Shown piece by piece: positions 35,943 to 46,889 of a DNA stretch of 64,000 bases. Positions within the stretch are counted from its first letter, which is position 1. Every line of letters starts with the position of its first letter. The stretch covers positions 682,001 through 746,000 of the forward strand of contig NZ_FOIB01000004.1 in assembly GCF_900111765.1 (NCBI RefSeq), read 5' to 3'. The notes below the pieces were generated by a model. That model was not told the origin of the DNA, did not search any database, and saw only the letters and a program-made list of their open reading frames with translations. The position numbers and the translations under genes were made by a program. Source of the DNA: Myxococcus fulvus (GTDB lineage Bacteria; Myxococcota; Myxococcia; Myxococcales; Myxococcaceae).

Positions 35943-36059
35943 GGCTGGAAAAGGAAGGGTGAGGCGGACGACACCCCACCCGGCCGACGACAGGTTTCTT
36001 GCACCGGCGTGACAGAAGTGGGAACGCGCGCCCTGAGCGAGGCTAGATTCCGCCTCCCT

Positions 36060-38618
36060 ATGGCGCATCCGACCGAAGACAAGAACTTCCGCCTTCCCCT
36101 CACCGTTCGCCCCCAGCGCTACGCGGCCACGCTGACCCTGGACCTGGAGGCGAAGACCTTCTCCGGTCAGCAGACCGTGGACGTGACGCTGGCGGACCCC
36201 ACGCGCGAAATCATCCTCCACGCCATCTCCCTGAAGCTGGGGGACGTGACGTTCCGCGCGAAGGGTGGCGCGTCGCACAAGCCCTCCTCCATCCAGGTCA
36301 ACGCCGTGAGCGAGACGGTGCGGCTGACGTTCGATGCGCCGCTGCCCCAGGGTGAAGCGCAGCTGGACGTCGCCTGGACGGGTGCGTTCACGGACGGCCT
36401 GCGCGGCCTGTACTCGGCGGGCAAGGTGGCGGCCACGCAGTTCGAGGCCGCGGACGCCCGCCGCGTCTTCCCCTCGTTCGACGAGCCGGCCTTCAAGGCG
36501 AAGTGGTCGCTGAGCGTCCGCGTGCCCCAGGGCCTCGCCGTGCTGGGCAACGGCCCGGTGGTGAAGGAGGAGAAGGACGGCGCGCTGACGAAGGTGACGT
36601 TCCAGGAGACGGAGGTGCTCAGCAGCTACCTCATCGCGCTCGTGGTGGGTCCGCTGGTGGGCACGCCCGTGGAGCACGTGGGCACGGTGCCCGTGCGCAC
36701 CTGGGCGCTGGAGGAGAAGAAGCACCTGACGCGCTTCGGCCAGGACGTGGCGCTCGCGGTGCTGCCGCGCCTGCAGGAGTACTTCGACTTGCCGTATGCC
36801 TTCACCAAGGTGGACCAGGTGGGCATCCCGGACTTCGAGGCGGGCGCGATGGAGAACGCCGGCCTGATTACGTACCGCGAGGTGGCGCTGCTGCTCGACC
36901 CGGCCACCGCGTCCCTGGCCGTGCAAAAGCGCGTGGCGGAGGTCGTGACGCACGAGCTGGCGCACCAGTGGTTCGGCAACTGGGTCACCATGGTGTGGTG
37001 GGACGACCTGTGGCTCAACGAGGCGTTCGCCACGTGGATTGCCTTCAAGATTGTGGACCAGTGGCGCCCCGAGTGGCGGATGTGGCTGGACTTCGACTCG
37101 CACCGCACCAGCGCGCTGTTCCTGGACGCGCTCAAGTCCACGCACCCCATCCACGGCGAGGTGAACAACGCGGGTGAGGCCGGTGAGAGCTTCGACGCGA
37201 TTACGTACGAGAAGGGCGGCGCGGTGCTGCGCATGATTGAAGGGTTCCTCGGCGAAGGCCCCTTCCGCGACGGCATCCGGCTGTACATGCGCCGGCACGC
37301 GCGCGCCAACGCGGTGAAGGAGGACTTGTGGAACGCGCTGGGTGAGGCGGCGAAGCAGCCGGTGGAGGAGCTGGCCACGGCGTGGGTGGGCCAGAGCGGC
37401 TTCCCCCTGGTGACGGCGCACGTGGAGGGCCGCCAGGTGACGCTGTCGCAGGAGCGCTTCTACTCGGAGCCCGGCGCGAAGAGCGCCGAGAAGTGGCCGG
37501 TGCCCATGGTGCTGCGCTACGAGGACGCCAGCGGCGTGAAGGAGCAGCGGGTGCTGCTGCGCGACAAGCAGGCCACCGTGAAGCTGGAGGCGGGCTCGGG
37601 CGCGGTGAAGTGGCTGTGCGCCAACGCGGGTTCCACGGGCTTCTACCGCGTGGCCTACGACGAGGCGACGCTCGCGGGCCTGTCGGCGAACCTGCACGCG
37701 CTGGCGCCGTCGGAGCGCATCTCCCTGCTGGCGGACCAGTGGGGGCTGGTGCGCTCGGGGCGGGCGACGGTGGGAGACCTGCTGGATCTGGCCGCGCGGT
37801 TCGGGAACGAGGAGGACGACTCCGTCCTGGACGAGCTGGTGGGGCGGCTGGCGTACGTGGAGAGCCGGCTGGTGGAAGGCGAGGACCAGGCGCGGGTGCG
37901 CGCGTGGGTGGCGCGGCTGTTGGGTCCGGGGCTGGAGAAGCTCGGGTGGCAGGCGCTGGCCGGGGAGACGGACCGGGTGAAGCTGCGGCGCGCGGCGCTG
38001 GTGCGCGCGGTGGGTGGCCTGGCGCGTGAGCCGAAGGTGCTCGAGGAGGCGCGGCGTCGGGTGGCGTCGATGCTGAAGGGCGAGCGCGACGCGCTGGAGC
38101 CCAACCTGCTCGACGCCGCGGTGTCCATGGCGGCGCGCTCGGGGGACGCGGAGCTGTTCGACATCTTCCTGCAGCGGATGCCTGGCGAGCCGGACCCGGC
38201 CACGCAGCGCCGGTATCTCATGGCGCTGACGGCGTTCGAGGAGCCCGCGCTGGCCGAGCGCGCGCGCGCGCTGTTCTTCTCGGACACGGTGAAGACGCAG
38301 GACGTGGCGAGCTTCGCCACGGGCCTGCTCGCCAACCGCACGGGGCGCGAGTCTTGGTGGGCGCAGATGCGCAAGCAGTGGAAGGACGTGGTCGCTCGCA
38401 CGGGTGGCGCGCCGATGCTCGTGCGCCGCATCGTGGAGTCGCTGGGCATGCTGCACACGCGGGAGCACCTGGACGCGGTGCGGACGCTGCTCAAGGAGCA
38501 GCCGGTGAACGACGCGCAGCAGGCCACGGCGCAGACGCTGGAGCGGCTGTCGCAGGACGTGGAGCTGCGGGAGCGCTGCGGTCCGGAGGTCAGCGCCTGG
38601 CTCAAGCGCCAGCCGTAG
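36060..38618 (+). CDS. M1 family aminopeptidase
   Basis: This 852-aa cytosolic zinc aminopeptidase removes N-terminal residues from peptides. The exopeptidase motif GAMENAG is at residues 262-268 and the zinc motif HELAH at 298-302, with the third ligand E321 in LNEAFATW. An ERAP1-like C-terminal helical domain follows (FYRVAYDEA onward). I chose ATG 36060, which gives the usual start right before the first beta strand; the reading from 36009 adds 17 residues. There is no signal peptide. It is followed within 28 bases by an aldolase-like gene. Confidence 0.93.
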   Translation: MAHPTEDKNFRLPLTVRPQRYAATLTLDLEAKTFSGQQTVDVTLADPTREIILHAISLKLGDVTFRAKGGASHKPSSIQVNAVSETVRLTFDAPLPQGEAQLDVAWTGAFTDGLRGLYSAGKVAATQFEAADARRVFPSFDEPAFKAKWSLSVRVPQGLAVLGNGPVVKEEKDGALTKVTFQETEVLSSYLIALVVGPLVGTPVEHVGTVPVRTWALEEKKHLTRFGQDVALAVLPRLQEYFDLPYAFTKVDQVGIPDFEAGAMENAGLITYREVALLLDPATASLAVQKRVAEVVTHELAHQWFGNWVTMVWWDDLWLNEAFATWIAFKIVDQWRPEWRMWLDFDSHRTSALFLDALKSTHPIHGEVNNAGEAGESFDAITYEKGGAVLRMIEGFLGEGPFRDGIRLYMRRHARANAVKEDLWNALGEAAKQPVEELATAWVGQSGFPLVTAHVEGRQVTLSQERFYSEPGAKSAEKWPVPMVLRYEDASGVKEQRVLLRDKQATVKLEAGSGAVKWLCANAGSTGFYRVAYDEATLAGLSANLHALAPSERISLLADQWGLVRSGRATVGDLLDLAARFGNEEDDSVLDELVGRLAYVESRLVEGEDQARVRAWVARLLGPGLEKLGWQALAGETDRVKLRRAALVRAVGGLAREPKVLEEARRRVASMLKGERDALEPNLLDAAVSMAARSGDAELFDIFLQRMPGEPDPATQRRYLMALTAFEEPALAERARALFFSDTVKTQDVASFATGLLANRTGRESWWAQMRKQWKDVVARTGGAPMLVRRIVESLGMLHTREHLDAVRTLLKEQPVNDAQQATAQTLERLSQDVELRERCGPEVSAWLKRQP

Positions 38619-38645
38619 CGTGAGCAGCCATTCGAGAGGCACTCG

Positions 38646-40001
38646 ATGAAGACCACCCTGACACCCAACAGCCTCTCCAGCGTGCGTGAGTCCCTCCGGC
38701 GAGCCAACGCCGAGCTCTCACGCACGTATCCGGGGGACTCCCCCCGTCGCCAGCCGGTGCACGTCGTGTACGGCGGCGCGCACCTCTTCCGCGCGGAGGC
38801 GGCGCGGAAGCTGGGCGATCTGGCCCTCGGCGCGCTGAAGGACTATGCGCCGGACGCGGCGGAGCTCGCGCACGGGCTGGGCTTGCCCCAGCGAGGGAGG
38901 TTCGCCCAGCGCGTGTACGAGCGCGTGGTGGACAAGCTCCAGCGTGAGCCGGTGGAGGACTACCGCATCGACTTCGAGGACGGCTACGGCCACCGCTCCG
39001 ACGCGGAGGAGGATGGCCACGCCGTCTCCGCCGCGAAGGAGCTGGCACGGGGGCTCGCGCAGGGGACGTTGCCGCCCTTCATCGGCATCCGGGTGAAGTC
39101 GTTCAGCGAGGAGCTGTTCGAGCGGGCGTCGCGCACGTTGGACCTGTTCGTCACGACGTTGTTGGAGCAGAGCGGTGGGAAGCTGCCGCCGTCGTTTGTC
39201 GTCACGCTGCCCAAGGTCGCGTTGCCGGAGCAGGTGGCCGCGCTCGCGCGCATCCTGGAGGTGCTGGAGACGGAGCACGGCCTGGAGAAGGGAGCGCTGG
39301 GGCTGGAGTTGATGGTGGAGACGCCGCAGGCCCTGTTCGACCGGGAGGGGAAGCTGCACCTGTCGGCGCTGGTGGCCGCGGGGGCGGGGCGATGCTCCAG
39401 CGTGCACCTGGGGTTGTATGACTACACGGCGGCGCTCAGCGTCAGCGCGCATGTGCAGAGCATGCTGCACCCGGCCTGTGACTTCCTGCGGGATTTGGTG
39501 CAGGTGTCGCTCGCGGGCACGGGCATCCAGATGGCGGACGGCGCGACGAACGTCATGCCGGTGCCTCCGCATCGCAAGCAGGCAGACACGGCGCTCTTGC
39601 CCACGCAGTTGAGGGAGAACGCGGAGGCGGTGCAGCGGGTGTGGCAGATGTCGTATCGCCACATCCGGCACTCGCTGGAGCGCGGGTGGTATCAGGGGTG
39701 GGATTTGCATCCGGCCCAGCTCCCGGTGCGCTACGCGGCCGTGTATGCGTTCTTCCTCGAAGGACTGGACGCGGCCACGCGGCGGCTCAAGGCCTTCATG
39801 GAGAAGGCGGCGCAGGCGACGCTGGTGGGCGACGTGTTCGACGACGCGGCGACGGGCCAGGGCCTGCTCAACTTCTTCCTGCGCGGCTCGAGCTGTGGCG
39901 CGCTCAGCCAGGAAGAAGTGCTCGCCACGGGGCTCACGCTGGACGAACTGCGCAGCCGCTCGTTCAAAGCCATCGTCGAGTCACGCCGCGCGGGCAAGTG
40001 A
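38646..40001 (+). CDS. DUF6986/HpcH-HpaI aldolase-like protein
   Basis: This 451-aa protein has a TIM-barrel layout similar to citrate lyase beta/HpcH aldolases. Residues 100-115 (PVEDYRIDFEDGYGHRSDAEED) give the acidic metal-binding strand; SFVVTLPKV, ELMVETPQAL and HLGLYDYTAALSVSA follow as successive barrel strands. Length and order match the DUF6986 group, whose reaction is not established. It starts 28 bases after the M1 aminopeptidase and may be co-transcribed with it. Confidence 0.7.
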   Translation: MKTTLTPNSLSSVRESLRRANAELSRTYPGDSPRRQPVHVVYGGAHLFRAEAARKLGDLALGALKDYAPDAAELAHGLGLPQRGRFAQRVYERVVDKLQREPVEDYRIDFEDGYGHRSDAEEDGHAVSAAKELARGLAQGTLPPFIGIRVKSFSEELFERASRTLDLFVTTLLEQSGGKLPPSFVVTLPKVALPEQVAALARILEVLETEHGLEKGALGLELMVETPQALFDREGKLHLSALVAAGAGRCSSVHLGLYDYTAALSVSAHVQSMLHPACDFLRDLVQVSLAGTGIQMADGATNVMPVPPHRKQADTALLPTQLRENAEAVQRVWQMSYRHIRHSLERGWYQGWDLHPAQLPVRYAAVYAFFLEGLDAATRRLKAFMEKAAQATLVGDVFDDAATGQGLLNFFLRGSSCGALSQEEVLATGLTLDELRSRSFKAIVESRRAGK

Positions 40002-40036
40002 GACCCACGGGCTCGCCATGACAGCGGGCCCGTGTC

Positions 40037-41149
40037 TCAGGTGCTCGTCGGGCCGGAGTTCGATGAGTCGCCGTTCCCGGGTGGAGGCTCCTCCCGCGCG
40101 TTCTCCGCGCGGTGGGCCTGGTACAGGGCGAAGTCGATGGCCAACGCTCCCGCCAGGAAGACCAGCGGCCCCAGTCGCATCGACAGGCCCAGCAGCCCCC
40201 ACACGGTGATGGCGCCCGCCAGGATATAGGGCGTCTGGGACGGGATGGCCTCGCGGAGCCGAGGCACGGCGGCCAGCATGGCGAGCGACATCAGCGCCAT
40301 GACGACCAGCGGCGCTCCAGGCCGGGCACGCCCGGACGTCGCGAACGAGGTGAACGTGTTGGTGATGCCCGGCTGCCACCCATAACGGCCCTCGATGTAC
40401 GAGTGCCCCGTGGAGCGGCCGGTGCTGTCCACCTCGTGCACGAGGTTGTTGTCGTAGCCGTAGCCTCCCAGCGACGTCCACGTCCGCATCCCCGAGCCCC
40501 ACGTGAGCAGCAGCGACACCGCGCACACGGCCGCGCCGCTGAGCACCCAGAGCTTCAACCGCGCGGCCCCAGGCGCGGGACGCAGCTCCGGCAGCGCGGC
40601 GGCCGACGCCTGGAACACGCGCCACTGCACATACCCGAGCACCACCGCGGCCGCGACCCAGACCAGCGGCACCAACCCGAAGCCGAGCGAGAGGAACGCG
40701 AAGGTGATGACCAACGACGTGTAGAGCAACAGGAACGTGGCGGACGTGGCCATCCGCGCGAGCTGCTCCAGCAGCGGAGGAACAGGTCGCCCCGCCGCGC
40801 TCCACTCCCGAGCCCCCAGCAGGAGGCTCCCGCCCAGCATCACCACCGACCACGGGATGCCAATCGTCCCGCTGATGAAGGGAAGTCCCGGCAGCAACAC
40901 CGCCGCGGCGACGAGCCCCGAGCCGAGCAGCGGCAACGAGCCCCCAGGGAGCCGCTCACGCAGCCGAGGGTCCTCGAGCACCGTGCGCACCGCGCGCCCC
41001 GTGGCCTCGGCGGCCCGGCGCGCGGACTCCGAGGCATCGTCGGGCAGCTCCGTTCCCCGCGCGGAGGCCCCCACGCTCTGGCCACAGGACGGGCACGCGA
41101 AGACGCGAGCATCGGAAAGCGGCTGACCGCAGTGCGGACACGACGACAT
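40037..41149 (-). CDS. Zinc-ribbon multi-pass membrane protein
   Basis: This is a 370-aa protein of unknown function. The N-terminus has a zinc ribbon (CPHCGQ at residues 4-9 and CPSCGQ at 19-24), then a linker rich in Ala/Arg, then about eight hydrophobic segments arranged in two groups, with a soluble loop between them (GGYGYDNNLVHEVDSTGRSTGHSYIEG). ATG 41149 starts directly at the ribbon; a longer start at 41167 adds six residues. Such ribbon plus membrane proteins are frequent in myxobacteria and not characterised. Confidence 0.72.
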   Translation of the reverse strand: MSSCPHCGQPLSDARVFACPSCGQSVGASARGTELPDDASESARRAAEATGRAVRTVLEDPRLRERLPGGSLPLLGSGLVAAAVLLPGLPFISGTIGIPWSVVMLGGSLLLGAREWSAAGRPVPPLLEQLARMATSATFLLLYTSLVITFAFLSLGFGLVPLVWVAAAVVLGYVQWRVFQASAAALPELRPAPGAARLKLWVLSGAAVCAVSLLLTWGSGMRTWTSLGGYGYDNNLVHEVDSTGRSTGHSYIEGRYGWQPGITNTFTSFATSGRARPGAPLVVMALMSLAMLAAVPRLREAIPSQTPYILAGAITVWGLLGLSMRLGPLVFLAGALAIDFALYQAHRAENAREEPPPGNGDSSNSGPTST

Positions 41150-41245
41150 GGGCTCACTCCGGACCAACGGCGTGGGCCTCCCAGCCTAGCGCCTCCCGCC
41201 CCGGGCTCCACGCACGATGCGAGCCCGGGCGCACGCCCCTCGACC

Positions 41246-42313
41246 TCACCAGAGCATGTCCTGGTCCTCGCTCACGCCGGGGACGTGCGAGAGCTGGTGC
41301 GTCCGCCCCCCCACCGTCACCGTGCCGTCGAAGAAGCCCACCGGCTGGGCGAAGTGGCTGATGATGAGCCGCAGGTTGCGCTCCTCGCGGTGCACGTAGA
41401 ACGGCGTGAAGCGCAGGTCCACCGCGCCATCCACCGTCGTCATCCGCCACGGCCCGAGCAAATCCTTCGTGTCGTACTCGAACCGCGCGCGCGCCAGCGG
41501 ATACAGCCGGTCCCCCAGCCAGAAGGCGTTCTCGTTCGCCTCGGTCGCCGTCTCGTTGAAGCCCTCCACGAGGTTCAGCCCCACCGGCGTCCCATCCGCC
41601 AGCCGGCCCGCCGCGAACGCCCAGCGCCACGCCGTGTGCCGCGCCAGATACCCCTGCGTGTAGTCGATGCCGCCCACGCCCCCGTCCAACCGGAAGCGCT
41701 TGCCGCCCGCCTCCAGGCTGCCGAAGGACAAGAGCCCGTTGCGCTTCATCGTGACGTTGACGAGCCCGTCCCCCTGCACCGGCGCAATCACCGTCAGCGC
41801 GGGAGGCCCGCCCGCCACCAACATCTCCCCATTCCACTGGAACGTGTTGAGGCTGCCCGTGCGCACCCGGCTGACGTCCACCTCCACCTGGTAGCGCTCG
41901 TCCTCCTCGCCCCGACGGATGGCCAGCTTCCCACCCAACGTGCGGAACGACGCGTCGAGCCCCGCGCCGGGCTTGTCCCCCAGCGACACCATGGGCCAGG
42001 GAACCCCCAGGAAGCTCACGTCACACAGCGGCTTGCGCTCGCGCAAATCCAACGCCACCGCGAACGCGCTCGCCGAATAACCCAGGTCCACCACCGCGAA
42101 GAGCGCGGCCACCTCCGGCGTCGCCGTGAAGGTGTAGTGCCACCGCTTGCGCTTGAGCAGCCGCGTGGTGCGCTCGGGCGCCCAGCGACCCAGCAGCCTG
42201 GGCAGGTCCACCTCGGGCAGCTCACCCTGGTACGTGCCGAATCGGGGCTCGCCCTTGGCGGTGGCCACGGAGGCCGGGGCGAGGGGCAGGAGGGCTTCTC
42301 TCTCAGGTGTCAT
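41246..42313 (-). CDS. DUF2804 family protein
   Basis: This protein of about 355 aa is of the DUF2804 family; the function is unknown. Family blocks include RTTRLLKRKRWHY, KPLCDVSFLGVPWP, GGIDYTQGYLARHTAWRWA, GFNETATEANENAFWL and VGFFDGTVTVGG. There is no signal peptide or membrane helix. The family has been linked to lipid or carotenoid-like ligands through a lipocalin-like fold, which I can only infer. It lies 95 bases after the ABC permease gene on the same strand. Confidence 0.8.
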   Translation of the reverse strand: MTPEREALLPLAPASVATAKGEPRFGTYQGELPEVDLPRLLGRWAPERTTRLLKRKRWHYTFTATPEVAALFAVVDLGYSASAFAVALDLRERKPLCDVSFLGVPWPMVSLGDKPGAGLDASFRTLGGKLAIRRGEEDERYQVEVDVSRVRTGSLNTFQWNGEMLVAGGPPALTVIAPVQGDGLVNVTMKRNGLLSFGSLEAGGKRFRLDGGVGGIDYTQGYLARHTAWRWAFAAGRLADGTPVGLNLVEGFNETATEANENAFWLGDRLYPLARARFEYDTKDLLGPWRMTTVDGAVDLRFTPFYVHREERNLRLIISHFAQPVGFFDGTVTVGGRTHQLSHVPGVSEDQDMLW

Positions 42314-42408
42314 CACACCCCATTGGAGGCCAACCTCCCGCCGATGTCACCCGGCGTCGGCCAGCCCCCATCCCCAACCGACGCCTCGACGACACTGCCC
42401 GGGCCCGC

Positions 42409-43574
42409 TCACGCCCGGCCGAAGACGATTTTCTCCTTCGACAACAGCCCCGTGGTGACACGCAGGCCCACCAGCGCCAGCAGCACACTGGACGCCGCCG
42501 CGAGCAGGAAGGGCAGCGGCCCCAGCGCCTCGCCCCGCATCACCTCGGCCGCGAGCATCTGCTGCCCCGCCACCGGCACCGCGAACATCCACGTCTGCGT
42601 CTGCACCGGCGACATCGCCAGCAACATGCCCGGCAGCGTCGGCACCACCGTCAGCAGGCTCAGGTACGTCTGCGACTCCTTGAACGAGCGCGCATAGGTG
42701 GACACCCACAGCTGCACCGCCGAGGCCGCCAGCGTCAGCGGCAGCACCGCCAGCACCATCCCCAGGACGATGGGCGCGTCCATGCGCGCCTTGAGCCCCA
42801 GCTCCTCCAGCGGCACCGCGCGCACCACCAGCACGAAGCCCAGGAGCGACACCAGCACCGTGCTCGCCGCCATCGTCACCGTGGCCAGCCACTTGCCCGC
42901 CACCAGCGCCCCGCGCGGGGCCGGGTTGAGGAGCAGCGGCTCCAGCGAGCCACGCTCGCGCTCACCCGCCATGGTGTCGCTCGCCACCTGCAGGCCGCCC
43001 GTGAAGGTGGCCATCACCAGGAAGAGCGGCAGCATGTTGAACAGCGTGGCCGCGGTGCGCTCGGGCGTGGACAGGTCCAGCTCCTCCACGTCCACCGGCA
43101 TCGCCAGCTCCGGCGCCATGCCGCGCGCGTACAGCCGCTGGTCGCCCACCTGCCGCGAGTAGATCTCCACCATCATCCGCGCGCGCTGCACCGACTTGCG
43201 GGCCGCCGTGCGCGAGCTGTCCATGATGAGGCTCACGTCCGCGGTGCGCCCGGTGGAGAAGTCCCGGCCGTAGCCCTCCGGCACCACCAGCACCACGTCC
43301 AGCACGCCGGTGCGCACGCGCGCCTCGTAGTCCGAGGGAGCCTCCTTCAGCGTCACGCCCTGGCGCTCCAGGAACGCCATCAGGCTGGGCGCGTGCTGCC
43401 GGCCCACCACGGGCAGCTCCAGCGGCTTGTCCCGCATCATGTTGGACATGAGCTGGAAGGTCGCCAGGAACACCAGCGGACCGAACACCGCCCACAGGAG
43501 CGAGGAGCTGAGCGTGCGCCGGTCCCGGACGTGGTCCGTCAGCTCCTTGCGCAGGACACTGCCCACCAGCCGTC

Positions 43575-43578
<4 letters not shown>
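42409..43578 (-). CDS. ABC-2 permease, NatB-like
   Basis: This 389-aa membrane protein has an N-terminal helix, a large extracytoplasmic loop (about residues 45-180) and five helices in the C-terminal half, which is the NatB/ABC-2 layout. Sequence marks include LRKELTDHVRDRR near the start and ASDTMAGERERGSLEPLLLNP ahead of the membrane bundle. The start overlaps the ATPase stop by four bases (ATGA). Exports by NatAB-type systems include sodium and drugs; the cargo here is unknown. Confidence 0.88.
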
Positions 43579-44309
<731 letters not shown>

Positions 44310-44322
44310 CCGCGTCGCGTCC

Positions 44323-45855
44323 TCAGGGTACCGGTCCGGCGAAGGACGTGAAGAAGGGCGGCCTGGCGAGTCCCGCGCCGCACGCGGGCTTCAGCGTGTC
44401 CACCCGACCGTTGGCCACCAGGTCCACCATCAGCTTGCGCACGCAGTCGACCCCCAGCGTGTTGTGCCCCACGCCCGGGACCTCCACGTGCAGGCTGTTC
44501 TTCAGCGTGCGCTTCGCCTCCTCCGCCCAGGCCGGAGGCGTCACCGGGTCCAGCTCTCCGGAGAGCAGCAGCGTGGGCACGTCCGACACCACCGCCTCGC
44601 GGAAGCCCTCGGGCAGCGTCGCCTTCGGCCAGCCCTCGCACGCCTTCATCATCTCCTGGCCCATCCCCGCGCCGAACCACGTCCCCTTCGCCTCGCGCTC
44701 CAGCGCGGCCGGGTCCAGGAACGGGGCGTCCTCCGCGCAGATGACGGCCAGCTGCAGCCCCCGGCTCATCACCTTCTCCGTCCGCTCGCCGCGTCCCACG
44801 GTCAGCGCCACGAGCGGCGCCCAGTCGCCCTGCGTCACCCGGTCCAGCATCAGCGGCACCAGCGACGAGTCCTCCGCGCTGTACAGCAGCCCGAACAGCG
44901 CCCCGACGAAGGCCTGGCGCGTCAGCACGATGTCCTCCGGCACGCCCGTGCGCGGATGGGGCACCCTCACCCGCACCGGCGCCTGGGAGAGCTGCTCCAG
45001 CAGTCCTTCCGTGCGCGCGCGCAGCCGGGGAAAGGTCTTCTCGCAGGCCGTATCCTTCTCACAGTGGGCCAAGAGCAGGTCCAGCGAGCGCTGCGCGTCG
45101 CGAGGCATGTACAGCGGCAGGTACAACCCCATGGGCGCCACGCCGTCCAGGATGGCGGTGCGCACCCGCTCCGGGTACTGGCGCATGTACACCAGCGCCG
45201 CGCGCGTGCCGTAGGAGCCGCCCCAGAGGTTGAGCTTCTCGTACCCCAGCGCCGCGCGCACCTCGTCCAGGTCCGCCATGGCGATGGGCGTGGTGTACTG
45301 CCGCACGTCCGCGTCCCAGCGCTCCCGGCACGCGCGGATGCGCGGCGCCAGGTCGTCTTCCTTGAAGTACTCGGCCAGCGCGGCGTCGTCCTTCGGGAGG
45401 ACCTCGCAGTCCAGCGGGCTCGAGTCCCCCGTGCCGCGCATGTCCACCAGCACGATGTCGCGCTGGCGGCGGATGGGCTCCACCGCGCGCAGCACGGCGC
45501 CCAGCCGGGTGGCCGCCTGCCCGGGCCCTCCCGCCAGGAACACCAGGGGGTCGGGCTGGGGCTGCGCCGCCAGCGCAGGCACCACCGCCACGCGCAGGGA
45601 CAGCTTGCGGCCCGTCTTCGTCTCCTGGTTCTCGAAGACCTCCAGCGTGCCGCACTGCGCCTGGGGCGCCAGCCCCTCCAGCTGGCAGGGCTCGAGCTTC
45701 AAGGTGCGCGCCTGGGAGGATGAGCCTCCGCGCGAGCAGGCCGCCAGCGCCACGAGTCCGAGGACCCAGGCCAGGCGGCGGATGGAGCAGATGTGGGTAT
45801 GGGCCCCGGCCAAGTGTGTCTCCCTGTAGGGTGCGGGCGCACCGACCTTTAACAC
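44323..45855 (-). CDS. TAP-like alpha/beta hydrolase lipoprotein
   Basis: This 510-aa predicted lipoprotein is similar to tripeptidyl aminopeptidase-type hydrolases of Streptomyces. The signal reads VLGLVALAAC (Cys40); an extended N-terminus precedes it because translation starts at GTG 45855, which has a perfect AGGAGG six bases upstream. The catalytic serine is in GGSYGTRAAL; the Asp is near SGELDPVTPP and the His in GVGHNTLGVD. DMRGTGDSSPL is the oxyanion-loop strand. It precedes the NatAB-like exporter by 13 bases on the same strand. Confidence 0.9.
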   Translation of the reverse strand: MLKVGAPAPYRETHLAGAHTHICSIRRLAWVLGLVALAACSRGGSSSQARTLKLEPCQLEGLAPQAQCGTLEVFENQETKTGRKLSLRVAVVPALAAQPQPDPLVFLAGGPGQAATRLGAVLRAVEPIRRQRDIVLVDMRGTGDSSPLDCEVLPKDDAALAEYFKEDDLAPRIRACRERWDADVRQYTTPIAMADLDEVRAALGYEKLNLWGGSYGTRAALVYMRQYPERVRTAILDGVAPMGLYLPLYMPRDAQRSLDLLLAHCEKDTACEKTFPRLRARTEGLLEQLSQAPVRVRVPHPRTGVPEDIVLTRQAFVGALFGLLYSAEDSSLVPLMLDRVTQGDWAPLVALTVGRGERTEKVMSRGLQLAVICAEDAPFLDPAALEREAKGTWFGAGMGQEMMKACEGWPKATLPEGFREAVVSDVPTLLLSGELDPVTPPAWAEEAKRTLKNSLHVEVPGVGHNTLGVDCVRKLMVDLVANGRVDTLKPACGAGLARPPFFTSFAGPVP

Positions 45856-45950
45856 CTGCCGCCTCCTAGTACACCCGCCCCCGCCAGTGATTGCATCGAC
45901 ACCGCCCGAGCGTGAATCCCACGCGGTCGCGGCCGTCTGGTGATACGCCC

Positions 45951-46793
45951 ATGCCCACGATGAAACGCGTCGCCCTCGTCCTGTTCGCCCTCTGCTTCAC
46001 CACGCTCGCCGGCTGCGCTGGCCTGCAGAGCGCGCTGAAGAAGGCCTTCAAGAAGCCCACCCTCACCTTCAAGACGGCGCGGCTGTCCAGCGCGTCGCTC
46101 TCCGACGCCACCGTCGACCTGGTCTACGAGGTCAACAACCCCAACGGCTTCGGTCTGGAGCTGGCCTCGGTGGACTACTCGTTCTTCGTCGAGGGCAAGC
46201 AGGTGGTGGCCGGCAAGCCTCGCAAGGGCCTGAACCTCAAGGCCAATGGCAGGAGCGAGCTGGTCTTCCCCGCCAACGTGCGCTTCGCGGACATCGTCCC
46301 CGTGGTGGAGACCTTCCTCAACAAGGACCGCGCCGCCTACAAGGCCCAGGGCAGCGTCGGCGTGCAGACGCCCATCGGCGTGCTCTCCTTCCCCCTCCAG
46401 AAGGAGGGCGCGTTCGACGTTCCCAAGATTCCCCAGGTCGCCTTCCAGCCCCCGCGCATCACCAACATCGGGCTGACCAGCGCCACCGTCGAGTTCCCCC
46501 TGGCCATCACCAACCGCAACAGCTTCCCCCTGCCCGTCGCCGGAATCACCGGCGCGCTCAAGGTCGCCGGCGCGGATGTGGGTACGCTGTCCACCGGCAA
46601 CCTGGGCATGCTCGACGGCAGCGGGACGAAGCAGGTGACGCTGCCGCTCACCATCAACTTCGCCCGGGCCGCCTCCGCCGCCGTGGCCCTGCGCTCGGGG
46701 GGCAACGCCAAGCTGAGCCTGGACGGCAAGCTGACCTCGGACTCGCAGTCCGTCCCGCTGAACCTGAGCCAGCTGGTCAACATCGTGAAATGA
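45951..46793 (+). CDS. LEA14/WHy-domain lipoprotein
   Basis: This protein of about 280 aa is a lipoprotein (signal CFTTLAGC). It has two tandem LEA type-2/WHy-like domains: ATVDLVYEVNNPNGFGLELASVDYSFFVEGKQ and SATVEFPLAITNRNSFPLPVAGITGALKVAG show the typical N-x-N and G-x-L pattern. In plants such domains are linked to water stress; in bacteria they are periplasmic and their role is unsettled. ATG 45951 or 45960 can be the start. It is divergent from the hydrolase gene and about 95 bases upstream of panD. Confidence 0.82.
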   Translation: MPTMKRVALVLFALCFTTLAGCAGLQSALKKAFKKPTLTFKTARLSSASLSDATVDLVYEVNNPNGFGLELASVDYSFFVEGKQVVAGKPRKGLNLKANGRSELVFPANVRFADIVPVVETFLNKDRAAYKAQGSVGVQTPIGVLSFPLQKEGAFDVPKIPQVAFQPPRITNIGLTSATVEFPLAITNRNSFPLPVAGITGALKVAGADVGTLSTGNLGMLDGSGTKQVTLPLTINFARAASAAVALRSGGNAKLSLDGKLTSDSQSVPLNLSQLVNIVK

Positions 46794-46889
46794 CGCCCGT
46801 CCGGGCGCCGGGCGGGCAGGGGCGCACCTGAAGGTTGTCCCAGGGCGTCACAGCCGTTACGGTTGGGCGCCCTTCGTGGGACACACGCC

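Noticed and set aside
35274-38642. Minus-strand open frame of 1122 codons opposite the M1 aminopeptidase
   Set aside because: It is a shadow of a well-supported gene; the translation is His/Arg/Leu-rich without domains, as expected of an antisense frame at high GC.
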